From positions 44,834,196 through 44,898,195 of the forward strand of contig NC_052618.1 in the NCBI RefSeq assembly GCF_016545825.1: a DNA stretch of 64,000 nucleotides, in the 5' to 3' direction. The notes below the pieces were generated by a model. That model searched no databases. It was not told where the DNA came from and was given only the letters and a program-made list of their open reading frames with translations. Both the position numbers and the translations under genes were made by a program. This stretch comes from Eucalyptus grandis. Its lineage: Eukaryota > Streptophyta > Magnoliopsida > Myrtales > Myrtaceae. Below, piece by piece: positions 36,325 to 48,698 of this stretch. The first letter of the stretch is position 1; the number at the start of each line of letters is the position of its first letter.

Positions 36325-39300
36325 CTAATATGGTGATGACCACTCCAGCTTCTGATACATGTCTGCGAGTGCGTTAAAAAGGATGGCAGCAGCTGGTGGC
36401 CTCGGCAATGAACCAAGTAGTATGTACAATGCATTTATAGACGGGCTGCCATAAAATTGGCAATTTTCTTGTCCGCGTTGTCACCACACTGCCTTGAAGG
36501 GAGCATCCAACAAAAGCACCTGCCAATTATTTTATGAAAAAGTTGAGAACAATTAAAGAACTTCCAGAAAGCGGAAACGAGCCCCCACAGACTGCTGGCA
36601 ATGAAATGATAGGAAAATGAGAAATACAAATTCTAAACCTCTCCAAAATTTTACTATGAGCATCTCAATTTAAGTAGGATCTATGACGAATCAAGCTCGG
36701 TGTTCTCTCAAATGATTGCTTATTCAAAACTATCCCTGCAGAAGCTTTCTCAACTAATGTCTCTCCTTTTCCCCTTTCTTTGGCACTAAGAAATGGGCAA
36801 CAAGCAAGCTTCTCAAGAAATGCTCTTTGTAGAAACTTTTTCAAACAATGATCTAATGAAAACAGCTTCACATAGCTTGAAAAGGTAAAGAGTATCATCA
36901 TTTTATTGAATATATAACTAGAAGAGTATTTTAAGTAATCGGAGAATAGTCTTTTACATGACTGCCTAAGGACAGATACCCATGATGTACAAGCTAGACT
37001 ACATAGCTCACCTCAGCAACAGAGACAAATGAGGAAGAAAGAAAGAGAGTGAACAAGATCCTTTGCAAAATGAGCAGTTTTTCTATGTCCCGAGACTATT
37101 ATTGCATCCACTTAGGACTTAATAAAAATAGAGAAATTACTATCACATTAAAACGGTTAATATCATAGGATACTATCAATGTTTTCTTGCATAGCAATGT
37201 ATACATACCCCAAAAATCAGTCCAGAGGACAACTCCACAGTTTAAAAGGAAAAATAGCTATATAGATGAGTACCTTTACTGTAGCTGTACGTATAACAAG
37301 CAGCACAGCCACCATCCCCGCTCATACATCAGCTTCAGCAGCCCTTCCAATGGGACCAACTGCTGCACTCAAACTAGCCCCAACTGAAAAATGAGCAGTA
37401 CCACCAAATGTCTTCACAGCCTCAGTTGTTCTCAACACCATAACGAAGTCTGTCAATTCTCCTGCAGCCTGCAATCACCCTTGACTGGTTACTATTGACT
37501 GGAATAAGATATCTCTACATAAAAATATAACACAAAATCAAACATTTCTTGCAAGGATAATCTTTTCATTTATGTATTTGATTTTACTATTATTGTTGTT
37601 ATCATTTCGGGAGGAAGGGGAATCGACTAAAGATTTCTTTAGTTGATTTTTATGTTTTATGCAAGACTTCTTTGCTCGAGCTTAAGCCACACAAGCAGAA
37701 GCTATTAATGTGATAGACATGTTAACAGAAAGGGAACGATTATAAGCAACACAAGGGCAATCTCTGGCTCAGGGACTTCTCCCACTTCCACAATAAAGCA
37801 AAACACAAATTCAGAGAAAGGGAACAGAGATGCAGAAAGGAACTTGAAAACTCAATGGCAACATGGTAATCAAACAAAAAGTCCAAATCTCATCCTGAGA
37901 AATACTGTTCTTAGATAGAGTTCCAGAAAGGAGAAACAAATGGCACATTCCATGAAATAGAAGGATGACAGACCAGACATTTACAAAGGAAAATTCTCAC
38001 AGAGACCATGGAAATGAAGCAGACAATACGTCAAGCATTCCGGATGGAGTAAAAAATCAAATTGATGTTTATTATCTAAACAATCATTTTGAGCACGTTG
38101 ATACACGTGGTTAATCTGCAGATTGCATGAAAGCCAAAAACACTTGTTGGTTTCGACGCTTGGCCCTTAAGGTTGATGAAATCAAAATCCAGGGATACGA
38201 TAAAACGAGCCTACCTTTGCTCCCCACCCTATTCCACATGAAGAAATTGTAGAAGGTGGAGACCATGAGCCGTCTTCCTACGAGCAACCACAAGGCCGGT
38301 ACCATCATACCAACTTTCACAACAGTAATAATTGCAAGGCCTTTTTGCTTGTCGTAAAATGGCATCAATTGCCTTCTCAGGTTTTAGTGAACCCACCGAG
38401 CAATCGTAATGCATCATATAATAAGCTTAATAATCACACGAGAAGTGCAAGAGAACCTAATCAACGTACCTCCCGAGCTTCTTAGAAGCGGGATCATAGG
38501 CTTCACCACCAACGTTAGCCCCATCAACCTTCGCAGCCTCGACCCGGCCGTCGGATGACGATCCGGGCTCCCTCCTTGTCGCCGACCCGTCGCCTATCTC
38601 CGCGACCCATCTCCGGGAGTCAACGAGCACGTCGTCGCGGAACCTATCGCGAACTCCCTGGCTCACCAGCCCCTAATCCAGCCACCGGCAACTGCGCCGT
38701 CCTCGTTGTCCTTCATCGGGATGTTCTCGATGAACCACGAGAGCCCCGGTCCGAGACGATGACAACGCGTTCGTGAGGAGCAAGCGCCGATGACGTCGGC
38801 GCCTCGGGAGGTCGCGAAGAAGCCGTCGAGCATATGCAACTCCGAGACATCCGATTTGCTCGCGGTGGTTCGCCGGTCGGAAAGAGGAGGGCAGAGAGAG
38901 GGGAGGTCGCGGTCCTCTCGCCCATCCGTGTAGTGGTTCGTCGATGCTCGTGGTCCTCTCGCCGTCCGTGCGGTGGTTCGTTTGGCCGGACGAGAGGGAG
39001 GGCGAGAGAGAGAGGGAAGGAGGTCGCGGTCCTCTCGCCGGTCCCGTGCGGTGGTTCGCCGGTCGGAAAGAGGGAGGCTAGGTCTAGCGGTCCTCTCGCC
39101 GGTCCGGTGCGGTGGTTCGTCGGTTGCCGGTCGGAAAGAGGGAGGGCGCAGAGAAGCCTCTTCTTCTCCCCCTCCTCTCGCCCTCCCCCACGAAGTCTCG
39201 TAACCACACGGATTTCGGCCGCCCGAATCGCTTCTTCTTCTGGCGTAATTCTCCTTGTCCCCGCTCGAGCGTGCCGCCAGCGGTGTGGTGAAACGCCTCG

Positions 39301-39400
39301 CCGTTCTCAACGACAAGCGTGGAGGGTTCACCGCCCTCCTCGGCCTCGAATTCCACGAGCGCCGCGCCGCTTTGGCCTCCGCCTTCCCGTCCTCGCTCAC
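36325..39400 (-). pseudogene. SYLF (YSC84-like) gene, longer copy, probably dead
   Basis: Read on the minus strand. The 5' part at about 38460-39400 matches the left arm. An exon ending at 38215 has KPEKAIDAILRQAKGLAI, VVKVGMMV and, across frames, GTGLVVARREDGSWSPPS and GIGWGAK. An exon at 37468-37274 gives AAGELTDFVMVLRTTEAVKTFGG, here read as the core SYLF strand region, then HFSVGASLSAAVGPIGRAAEADV. A TGA at 37324-37322 stands where the family has arginine (CGA), and one G is missing just after. The last exon, 36519 to about 36325, has AFVGCSLQGSVVTTRTR, a frameshift near 36475, then FYGSPSINALYILLGSLPRPPAAAILF and LADMYQKLEW. The exon order is right for a SYLF protein, but the stop and frameshifts argue for a pseudogene unless they are sequence errors. 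Confidence 0.75.
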
Positions 39401-39780
39401 AACGCCGCCGCCTCCTCATGGCCCCGCACGGCTCAGGGCCGCCCCTCCGGAGGCGGGGGCCGCTCGTGGGGTGGGGGTGGGATGCGGCGAGAAAAGTAAA
39501 CGGAGAGGAGGTGCATTCTCTGCTGCTCTTCACGAGGAGAGAGAGAGACGAAACCCAAAATATTCAAGTGAGGAGAGAAATTTTAAGCGGGAGTCGTCCT
39601 TTCTTCTGCCCGTAGGCGAGCCGAGCCACCAGCCCAGAGTTATTTCGGAGAGAGGAGAGAGACAGAAGCGCAGAAGATGGAGAGACGCGAGCTCCTGAAA
39701 TCGTGGGTCCCGCACGACACGTGTCGCGCTGCGAGCGCCTTTTTGTTTGCCACGTTGATACATAAGGCGTACCCAATATT
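37761..39780 (-). repeat. Right arm of large inverted repeat
   Basis: Reverse-complement partner of 31692-33805. Its outer end (39780) lies about 6 bp from the start of the second PUX2 segment. Confidence 0.9.
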
Positions 39781-40497
39781 TTCTCCATCGTCAAGCCCAT
39801 GATCGTCCCCGCTATCATCAGCCTCCGACATGGCACAACCTAATTGGACCGGCTGGCGGAAGGAGAAAAAACACAGGTACTTTTTACACATGGATTAGCT
39901 CTGCGAAACAGTAACAGACAACTATAACATTAGATTCACGCACACGGCCCGGATTTCGAATAGTACTGTCCGCCCGGATTTCGAATGGTGCTGTCTTTTC
40001 TATTTCGGCCAGTTCATTATTCACGCATTTTTCGGGGGAAAGCATATTCTCTTCTGAAAAAAGAACGCTTTTCTTTTTTTTCTCTTTCTTGCAAAAAATT
40101 CTTTCTCTTGCTCCTTTCTTGTTTTTTTTGCTGGGTCTCCCCTCGACAAGTCCTCTCTGCAGATGCTCCCGATTCCCTCCTGAGTCCCCAAAGTCGGGTC
40201 CTCCCCCTTCTCCCTGTACGAATGCTCTGTAATTGCACAGGCGTCTCTCGCCAGGTCTCGCCCGCAAGTCCTGGACTTCATCCATACAAAGTCGCGATTT
40301 TTCTGACGTGAACGGATCTTCCTCCTCTGCCCATTCGTACCCTTTTCCTTAGCTAGCAAGACAATCCGCTCCCAAGTTTTTTTAATTCTTTATAATCCTC
40401 TCTCTCTGTGTCTCTCCTCTGAAATTCAGTTCCTCTGTTCTTGAAATCTCTTGTGGCGTGATCTTTTCTCGCCACGACCGTCTCCATTTGCGCAGCC
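39781..40497. promoter_or_regulatory. Shared upstream region of SYLF (minus) and PUX2 copy B (plus)
   Basis: The two genes point away from each other across a short GC- and CT-rich region, so they may share a promoter. It includes CT-rich tracts just before the PUX2 ATG and a short direct repeat, CCCGGATTTCGAAT, at about 39947 and 39974. The PUX2-side half is kept in copy A (20764-21472); the SYLF side is not. Confidence 0.45.
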
Positions 40498-43400
40498 ATG
40501 GACGACGTGAAAGATAAAGTCAAGGGGTTCATGAAGAAAGTCAACAACCCTTTCTCCGGCGCCTCCTCCACCGGCAAATTCAAGGGCCAAGGCAGAGTCT
40601 TGGGCTCGTCTTCGTCTGGTCCCACCAATCCGATCCCTGCACGCCCTCCTCCTCAATCCGTCCAGAGTCAGCCGAATCCACCCCCACCTCAAGTCAGTAA
40701 TCCTAGACCTTCTCAGCCCCCTAAAGCCGCTGTTCCCGATCGGGGCAAGCTCGTCTCCGCGCGTAATGCGGAGCCGGATCGGAAGCCGGTTAACGGGTTC
40801 GATCCGTTCGGTTCTCTTATCACTACTGGGAAGAGATCTCAGAATGGGTATTCATTGAACATTGTGGAGTGCCCCATTTGCAATAGATCTTTCCAGTCTG
40901 AAGAGGAAGTTTCTGAACATGTGGATAGCTGTGTTGCTGAAAGTCGGGTCGAGTATGATAATGAAGTCGGTGCGCAGGGTTTGCCAAGTGATGAAGCGGA
41001 GGGGAGGAGTGAACTGGAGGCCTGCGTTGGCACTTTTGTGTCAGCGAAGCCGCCGGAGAGTTCGGTCGATGTCGTGCTTAAGTTGTTTAGGAATATAGCT
41101 AGGGAACCGGAAAATGCAAAGTTTAGAAGGGTAAGATTGAGCAATCCTAAGATTAAGGAAGCAATTGGAGATGTTGCAGGAGGGTTGAGTTGTTGGAGTT
41201 TGTCGGGTTCCAGTTAAAAGAAGAGGATGGGGAGATGTGGGCCATGATGGATCAACCTGGCGAGGAGCAAATACGGTTAGTTAATAGGGCTGTGGTTTTA
41301 CTGGAACCGAAGAAGTTTGAAGAAAGTAAAAGATTGATGATGCCCTGCAGTGGTCCTTCCATAGTCGACAAACCAATGGAAAAGGAGAGATCGATAGGCA
41401 GGTTTGTTGAATGTTTGTTTGATTGACCTTGTTAGCTCTTGCTGAGAAGCTTTTCCAGCGATGACTTTATCTGTTGTTCAAACTCTCTATGGCATTATAT
41501 TTACTAATGTTGCTGCATCTGTCATAGTTTCCATGCCGGTTTGTTAAGCATATTTCATATTGAAACTGGAAAGTGAGGGAAAGAGTTATTGGCTGCACAT
41601 CTAGGTTTGGGAATGGATATACCTACGTTGCTTACTTTTCTTATTTATGTTACGATAGGTTTTGCAGCGTGAAATTAGCTTCATCTGAGTATCCGACTAG
41701 AACTGGAAAATATTGGGAAAATTTGCTTATTGCTTAGTGATGTCAGTACATTAAGCTCAATATCTGTGTGCTTTGATATCTCCGTGGTGCATATTGGATT
41801 GTGATGGTAATATTTGACTCTAAAAGTTACTATGAGATAAGGGAAGTGAAGCTTAAATTTGAATAATGCTTCTGATGATTTGAGAGTACTTGATAAGTAT
41901 GTGCCAATCCTTGGCTTTTAATGTCTGATATCGGCGCTCGTACCAGTTTAGGATGCAGAATCACTACGTACAATCCACTACGTTTAGTTGTTTCAGTTTA
42001 TCTTTTTCTGATATTATTTTGCACGACTTCTGTTAGCAGAATGCTATTAAATTACCTAATAAGTGCTTGCCGGCCTGCGCTACATCATTTCATATCTTAC
42101 ATCAGAGTGAATGTAGACTTCACATGGTCTTGTGTCAGTGTTATGTCCCTATGTGATTGTACAATTTGTCAATAGACAGTAATACGGGTGCCCGTAATTG
42201 GGTGTATTAAATATTAGGGCCATTATTTCAGCTTTTGTAGTGCCCTTCCTTGGTTATTACTCTGACTTTGCTTTCTTCTATGCGATCTAGATTCGGGTGT
42301 TCTTTTCCGTGCCAGAAAATATAGCGGCGAAAATTGAGCTACCGGCTTCTTTCTATAATCTTTCAATGGATGAGGTGAGACGAGAAGCAGAGATGAGGAA
42401 GAAGAAGATGGCGGAGTCTCAGCTTTTGATCCCCAAGTCATACAGGGAAAAGCAGCTGAAGGCCGGAAGGAAGAGGTACACCAGAACCATCATCCGTGTT
42501 CAGTTTCCAGATGGTGTGGTTCTTCAAGGTGTCTTTGCTCCTTGGGAGCTAACAGGTTCTTTATATGAGGTTTGTCCTTGAAGTCACTCTTGCTTGAGTT
42601 TATAATTGTTGTGCACCATCCTTTCATTTGTGCATGATTGACTTGACTAGGCTACTGTCGAGGCAAAGATTGATGTCACCTCCTAGACGATGGATGTCTT
42701 GGTAGATCCAATGAATGCAAGATTTTCTTCCTGTAGTTCATGTATACAATTGTGTTGTGAAGGGGGTGAGCATGAAATGGCAGCTCTCAAGAGCAATTGA
42801 TAAAAGGGGGAGGGGGGAAAGACAGTGGCTTTTGGTCTTTCCTTGAGATTACCTGATTGAACTTGTGTTTTCTGCTTATAATATGCGAAATTCTCTTCCT
42901 CAAGTCTGTATCTTTGGTCTACCTAGAGTATGATTTTGCCTAATGTTTCATTATTCTTTAAGCTCCTCTAACTTTAAACTAGCCTGTTCTTATAAAAATT
43001 GTGAGTCTCAGTACAAGTATATACCTTTTGGCACCCATCAAGAACTCTGCTTACCACCACCTAAAATTTGCTGCCATAGATAAACCACATGCTGGAGTTG
43101 GGTACCCGTGGTTTTCTAGTAATGATCCGTGATCGATAGTGGTCGCGTTTTCAGGGCTGAGATGATTTCCTTAACATACAGTTCATGGGAGGACATGATT
43201 GGATTCCATATTGTAAAAGAAATTACCTTTGAAATATTTACTAATTGGAGAATTTGCCTTGCTGTAATGTGAGTGTTGTCTGTTATCCTGGGGACTACCA
43301 GTATTAATACTACCTTGACCAACTTATGATCTGGGACATGTTTTTAGTTGTTGTGGGTGGATAGCTGTTTCCGATTGGTAGGCTCATTTCTTATAACTTC

Positions 43401-44754
43401 ATTTAAAGGCCTAAGAGATTGTCTGGCCATTATATCCCTTTTTTACTTGAGGAAAGTTTGTTTCACAATGGCAACAGCACATCGTGAGGTGCTTTTGATG
43501 CAGTCTCCTAAATTCTTGATCTTGAATAACCTCCATCACTTTCTTCTTCCTTGCTGTCCTCCTTTGGCCTGCTACTATGATATTAAGTCCCTACCCTAAT
43601 TGATTAAATCAGATGTTACCTGGGTTTCTAATGTTGCTGCGGACCTCTGGTTGATCTGCCATAGGTGTCATCTGTGGGTGCTGGATGGTTGACCGTTGAA
43701 ATCTATAAATGAATTCAAGGCTCCAGTCCTAGGTCCTATAGAGTTTCTGAGCACACTATCAATCCAGTCAATGCTAGATTTTTAATTTTCTTGACTCGTT
43801 TTCAATAGTGAACCAATCACTGTCTTTGTTGTTCGGCCCTGCTGCCGATAGTGTTACTCATCTTTTGCTCAAATCTTGAATAATTTTCTTTCATCTTCCA
43901 CAGCACCGTTAGAAGGTACTGCACCTTTTTCTAACTCTCTGCTTCACTGAAAGATCAGAACATTGTGTCCTGGTATTTAAAGTTTGACTCGGACACCATA
44001 TGTTAAGATGAGCAAGTGGAGGATGCTTAAAGCAAACATCGTCTCATAGCAACAATTTTAATCCTTTTATGCAGTAACATTTATATTCTGGTACTTGTCT
44101 TGCAAATTGGTTCAATCATGTGGTTTCCATTTGCTTCCATGCCTCTTTGCATGGGCAAAGCATGTTCCTGTGTGCATCAGCATTCATGCTTGTGCACAGG
44201 CTTGTGCCACGGGAGACATCTGGTGGAGTACCCAAATTGAGTTCGAGCATGCAATTTCTACTCCATTTTATGGCTAAAATTCACTAGACAGTGACCAAAA
44301 TTAGAGTGAGTTAGGCGAATGGGTAGCTTTCACCTGCTTTGATCCCTTGTGATTAACTGCTGATCGACAAAGGACTAGATTGTCACGTTGACCCAGTGTT
44401 TCTTTGCGCCCAGTGGTAATGATAGGTTATATCACTTCTTGTACGTTGTATATGAGTAATCAGGAAATTCGAGCTGGTGTATTTTGCTGACTCTAAGAGG
44501 ATACCTTTGCTTTATCGCAGTTTGTAAACTCAGCTCTCAAGGACCCCTGCCTGGAGTTCGAGCTGATGCATCCCGTGCTCATCAAACGGCGAGTGATCCC
44601 ACATTCCCCTGAGCCCGGCCAAAGAGCGACAACTCTCGATGACGAGGATCTGGTCCCTTCGGCTCTCATCAAGTTCAGACCCGTTGAAACTGATTCCGTG
44701 GTCTTCACCGGACTCCGGAACGAACTCCTCGAAATCAGTGAACCCCTTCAGTAG
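40498..44754 (+). CDS. PUX2-like UBX-domain protein, copy B (frame broken in exon 1 as assembled)
   Basis: Exons 40498-41401, 42291-42569 and 44521-44754. Expected product about 473 residues: zinc finger starting CPIC at residue 125, PUB domain about 180-270 for binding CDC48/p97, and UBX domain about 360-440 with [18 protein letters not shown]. Exons 2 and 3 are intact here (279 and 234 bases, both whole codons). Exon 1 lacks five single bases against copy A: near 41182 (G run), 41330 (A run), 41345 (C run), 41355 (C run) and 41390 (A), so it reads into a stop at 41217. The start codon is firm: [14 protein letters not shown] is the family N-terminus. In family members PUX2 acts as a CDC48 adaptor in the cytosol or on membranes. 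Base-run losses suggest sequence error, and consensus of both copies gives one open frame. Confidence 0.85.
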
Positions 44755-46553
44755 TCCCAACACCCGGAATCCCGAAAATTCGCCTCGACCCACTTGCAGG
44801 CAGCTGCCTGTGTCGCCGCTCCAGATTTGCCTGCTCTCGAAGGTGTAGCGAGTTCATGTGTTATCGTATGCGCTTTGCTTTGTTACAGACATAGTTGTTT
44901 GTACGTGATCCTTGGTGGAGGATGATGGCGTCATAATCGTGTACAGACCAAAAATCCTACCTCAACTCAACATTTTGTATTTACCAAGAAATCACTGTTC
45001 GGTGTAAGATGCAGCCGATTCATTTGGGTGGATATACGAGAGCCGAGAGCCAAACGCTAAAAACTTCCCATTCCCATTGTAATGGATAAGATATTCTGAC
45101 TTGGAAGAAGAAAAAAGAGTCTGTCTTATTGCTCTGCTGTATACTCCAAAAACTCTAATTTGGCTTCAATTTAGTTCTCAATTACTCGGATTGTTCGATT
45201 ATCCTAGACTCGTCTACTGAATTTGTCTATTAAGCGATGTATGGATTCCTGTCCAGTGTGTAAATGAGCACGTCAACTCGAATATACCCCCGAGAGCCTT
45301 GTTTGATTTATTATGCGCTGATGCTTTTGATGTAATCTCTCCAACTTTGCCTAAGTAAATGAATACTAAACGTACTTTTGACCAAAAAAAAAAACTCGAA
45401 TATACCCCTCTTTGAGTACAGATCACTTCATAAACCGACTACACGAGAAGGGTCCTAATATCCATGACATTGTCCAATAAGAGTGTGCTCGAATAATTAA
45501 ATATTTGATATTAGAATGCACATGTCGAGCCTTGGATTGCACGCATTTAATTCCATGTTAGGTAATCGAGGTTATCTGATTAGATTGTATAGGATAAGAT
45601 AGTATTTCCAAGTATTCTAAATATGTTTTGGTACATTGACAAGACGCCAAGTAATGATATACCTTATCCGATTAGATGTTTGGTAGACTACCAAATAAAG
45701 TATCTATTAGAAATTGCGTTGGTAGGAATGAATCATCAGCAACAACCCCGCGAGGATGTAGACTACTTCATGGTGGTTGCCACCTTCGAATTTAGAATTT
45801 GTGTGCGCGTGTGAGAGAGAGAGAGAGACAGATCTCGAGTTGTGGCCTGAAAGCAACGACCGCCCACCGTCGCAGTTATATAATCTTGATCACTGCTCGA
45901 TGGCTCCCCCCTGCCTTTGCCGCATGTGACCACCTCGACCGGTGGCCATGTCCATAACCATCTTGGATGTTCTCGTCTAGAGTGTGGTCCTAGTCAACAA
46001 AAACGATGAACTTATCCTATCCAAGGTTGTTTGTACCAGCTACCATTAGCAACCTAAATGTTTAGGCTCGGATAATTTCGTCTAGTGTGTGATGATTTAT
46101 CTCTTTGCTCTTTAGGCATGATTGTTGTCGAGGATTGGTGAAAAAAAAAAAAAAAAAAGATTGAATTTTTTCATACATAACTAGATCTTGAGCACGTGTC
46201 ATGTGCACATGTGGTCCACGCGAATACAAAAATCAATTTGAGGACTATATCAATCATGGAAACTTTTCGCATGTGAAATTAAAACTCAAAATTTACAAAA
46301 TAACATCGCAACAACGTGGCGTCGCCTGAAAATTTGTGGATCATACTATGGATTAGTGGATAAGTGGCTGCGAGTTAGTGAATCAATGAGACAAAAATTT
46401 GCGGGTGATTATCGTGTATTAAATTGGTGGACAAGTTGCGTGCCCTTTTAACCGCTTTGATATTTTGAGTAGATACAATAAAAAAATGAAAGACGTTTTC
46501 TTAAATATGGGGATGGGCCCCAGATTCAAAAGTTCGATTTATAATGGACGTAG
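44755..46553. other. 3' flank of PUX2 copy B, intergenic
   Basis: Presumed 3' UTR and AT-rich spacer matching copy A. A GA run lies near 45812-45830 and a poly-A near 46140-46158. No gene recognised. Confidence 0.55.
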
Positions 46554-47614
46554 GGTGAGTTTGGGAACTACTTTTGGGGAAAGTCCTTGGGAAAATGCAA
46601 AAACCTTAGAGTTAAGGTGTTTTTTAAAATGCAACCGTGTTTGGTAAATTGTCTTTGAAAGCCCCTTTGTAAAGTACTTTGAACAAAATAATGTTTGGGG
46701 AATTGCATTTACAAAGATCTTTGTGATAAAAAAAATTGGCAAAAGAAAAATTAAAAAATTGACCGTGCAGGCGGGCCATCACGGCGACCTCCGGCGACTT
46801 CCGACTACCTCCGGCGACCTCGAATATGAGGCGGTGAGGTCGCGCAACGCCGTCGCGACCTCCGGCGACCTCGGATGGGGCGGCGAGGTCGCGCGACGCC
46901 GCCTCGACCTCGGCGACCCGGATCACGGCGGCGAGGTCGCGCGATCGCCGCCTTGACCTCCGGCGACCTCGATCCGGGCGTCGAGTCGCGGGAGGACCTC
47001 GCCGCCCGGATCCGGGTCGCGGCGGGATCGCTGCGACCTCGCCGCCCGGATCTGGGGCGGCGAGGTCGCAGAGGTCGCACGGCGCCACCGCGACCTGCAT
47101 CCGTGGGCGGCGAGGCGGACCCATCTCGGTCGCGCTCGAGCCTCCGGCACCGGATCCGGTCGCGACCGGACACAACTAGGTGGGTCGCGCGGCCGTGAGC
47201 TTCGTCTGCGGAGGTCGCGGTGCGCGCGGCGGCGACGGTCGCCGTGACCGCGTGCCTTTGGCCACCGGAGCCTGCGACTTGCGGAGGTCGCCCGAAGCTC
47301 CGACGAAGATCACGTAGGTCGCGGCGTCTCTTTACGCCCGGAGAAGATGAACAAGGTGTCGACAAGGGCACGCATCCGAAAAATCCAAAAATTCGTGAGG
47401 ATAATTTTGGAAAAAAAAAGTGTGAATGCGGGCGTGGCATGCCCGAAAATGCCGAAAGCCCAAGGCAGGTCTCCCCCTGCCTTGGGCTTTCAGCCTTCAA
47501 AATGCAAACTTTCAGCTAAGGATCTTTAGAAATTTTTTTCCCAAACGCCTGTTTTTAGCCCAAAGGGCTTTGGAAGCCCAAAGTAGCTTTGAAAAGTCGA
47601 ATCCAAACGCAGCC
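46554..47614. mobile_element. Non-autonomous inverted-end element inserted in copy B only
   Basis: Absent from the matching site of copy A (27530-27535 region), which gives the exact borders. The target GTAG is doubled (46550-46553 and 47615-47618; CGTAG if one more base is counted). The ends GGTGAGTTTGGG and, inverted, GGCTGCGTTTGGA are similar. The outer parts are AT-rich; the core (about 46765-47340) is very GC-rich with repeats of GGCGACCTC/GAGGTCGCG. The open frames inside are repeat artefacts. The terminal GNNTGNGTTTGG style recalls hAT or Harbinger MITEs, but the 4-5 bp duplication does not settle the class. Confidence 0.75.
47454..47491. other. Perfect hairpin inside the insertion
   Basis: A 16-base stem, GAAAGCCCAAGGCAGG, with a six-base loop (TCTCCC) and its exact inverse CCTGCCTTGGGCTTTC. 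Confidence 0.9.
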
Positions 47615-47888
47615 GTAGATCGATACCCCACGGGACGGCTTATCTAGGGGACAAATTCTATGGACGATTCTAGGAAGATAACGAGGATAATACTCTCGAA
47701 CAAAGCAACGGTCGTACCTATTCGCCGTGGGGTTGCGTTAAATCGCCTCGGCGCAGTAGAAACGCCAAAAGGCAGTCCCCCTTTCAAGAATATTAGGATT
47801 AACAGCACTTAATTGACCGATTTATTAATTCGGATATATTAAAGTTGTACTTAGCACATGGTTTTTGTCAATAAGATAATATATACAT

Positions 47889-48698
47889 ATAGCATAATGC
47901 CCTAAAAAAACGTTCTACTTTAATTCCGGTCCTAATTCTACCCTAGACTTTTTTTGTTAGGTACAATCCAAATTCTACGTTAAACTTTATTTTTTCTCAT
48001 AGAAAAACCCTACGTTTAGATCTAATTCTAATTTTCCTCTAATCTTTTTTTTTTGTCTCATAAAATGTCATCTACTTTTATTTAAGTCTCAAATCTGTCC
48101 TCATCAACCCTCCGTTCACAATTGCCCTTAATGATCCACGTGGCATTTTGCAAAAAAAAATTTCTTCTAGAAATGAATTTCTATATTAGCAAAAACAATG
48201 TCTTCATAGATTTGAAATTTAGGTAAGAACTAGAGCAATTAAGATTCACTTTCTTCAACTGCTTTTACTTTTAAGAGTCTTCCTTCTATATTGCTCAGGG
48301 ATCTTTGATTTAACGCTTGGTCTTCAATCTCTTGTGTTAAAAATTGTTATGTCTCCCAAGGTCGAAATGCTCGAATAGCTTGTGTTTCGGAGCCATCTCT
48401 TGGTTGTCAATAAGAAATTTTGGATAGATGATTAACGAGGGCAAATTTGTGGCTCAAACAAAAGTTTGTGGTTTTTTATGAAATTGAAAAAATTATTGGG
48501 TAAAATTGAGGTTGAAGGGTAGAATTGGGATAATATTCAAAGTTTGAGGATTTTTATGGGACAAGAAAAAGTTTAGGATAGAAATAAGATTGGATCCAAA
48601 GTTGAGGTTCTTATGAAAGAAAAGAAAATGATAGAATTTGGTAGAATTTGGACTAAATCTAAAATTGGGGTTTTTTTTTTCTTGGAATATTAGGCTAT
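47889..48698. mobile_element. Inverted-repeat MITE, in copy B
   Basis: Counterpart of 27804-28638. It is shorter mostly because a poly-T run is about 8 rather than about 30 bases long. Confidence 0.5.

Noticed and set aside
31692..39780. Inverted repeat as a simple hairpin-adapter read artefact
   Set aside because: The arms differ at many sites and are separated by 4 kb of unique loop, which such artefacts do not give.
46624..47500. Open frames of 183 and 231 residues on the minus strand
   Set aside because: They lie in the GC-rich repeat core of an insertion absent from copy A, with no domain.
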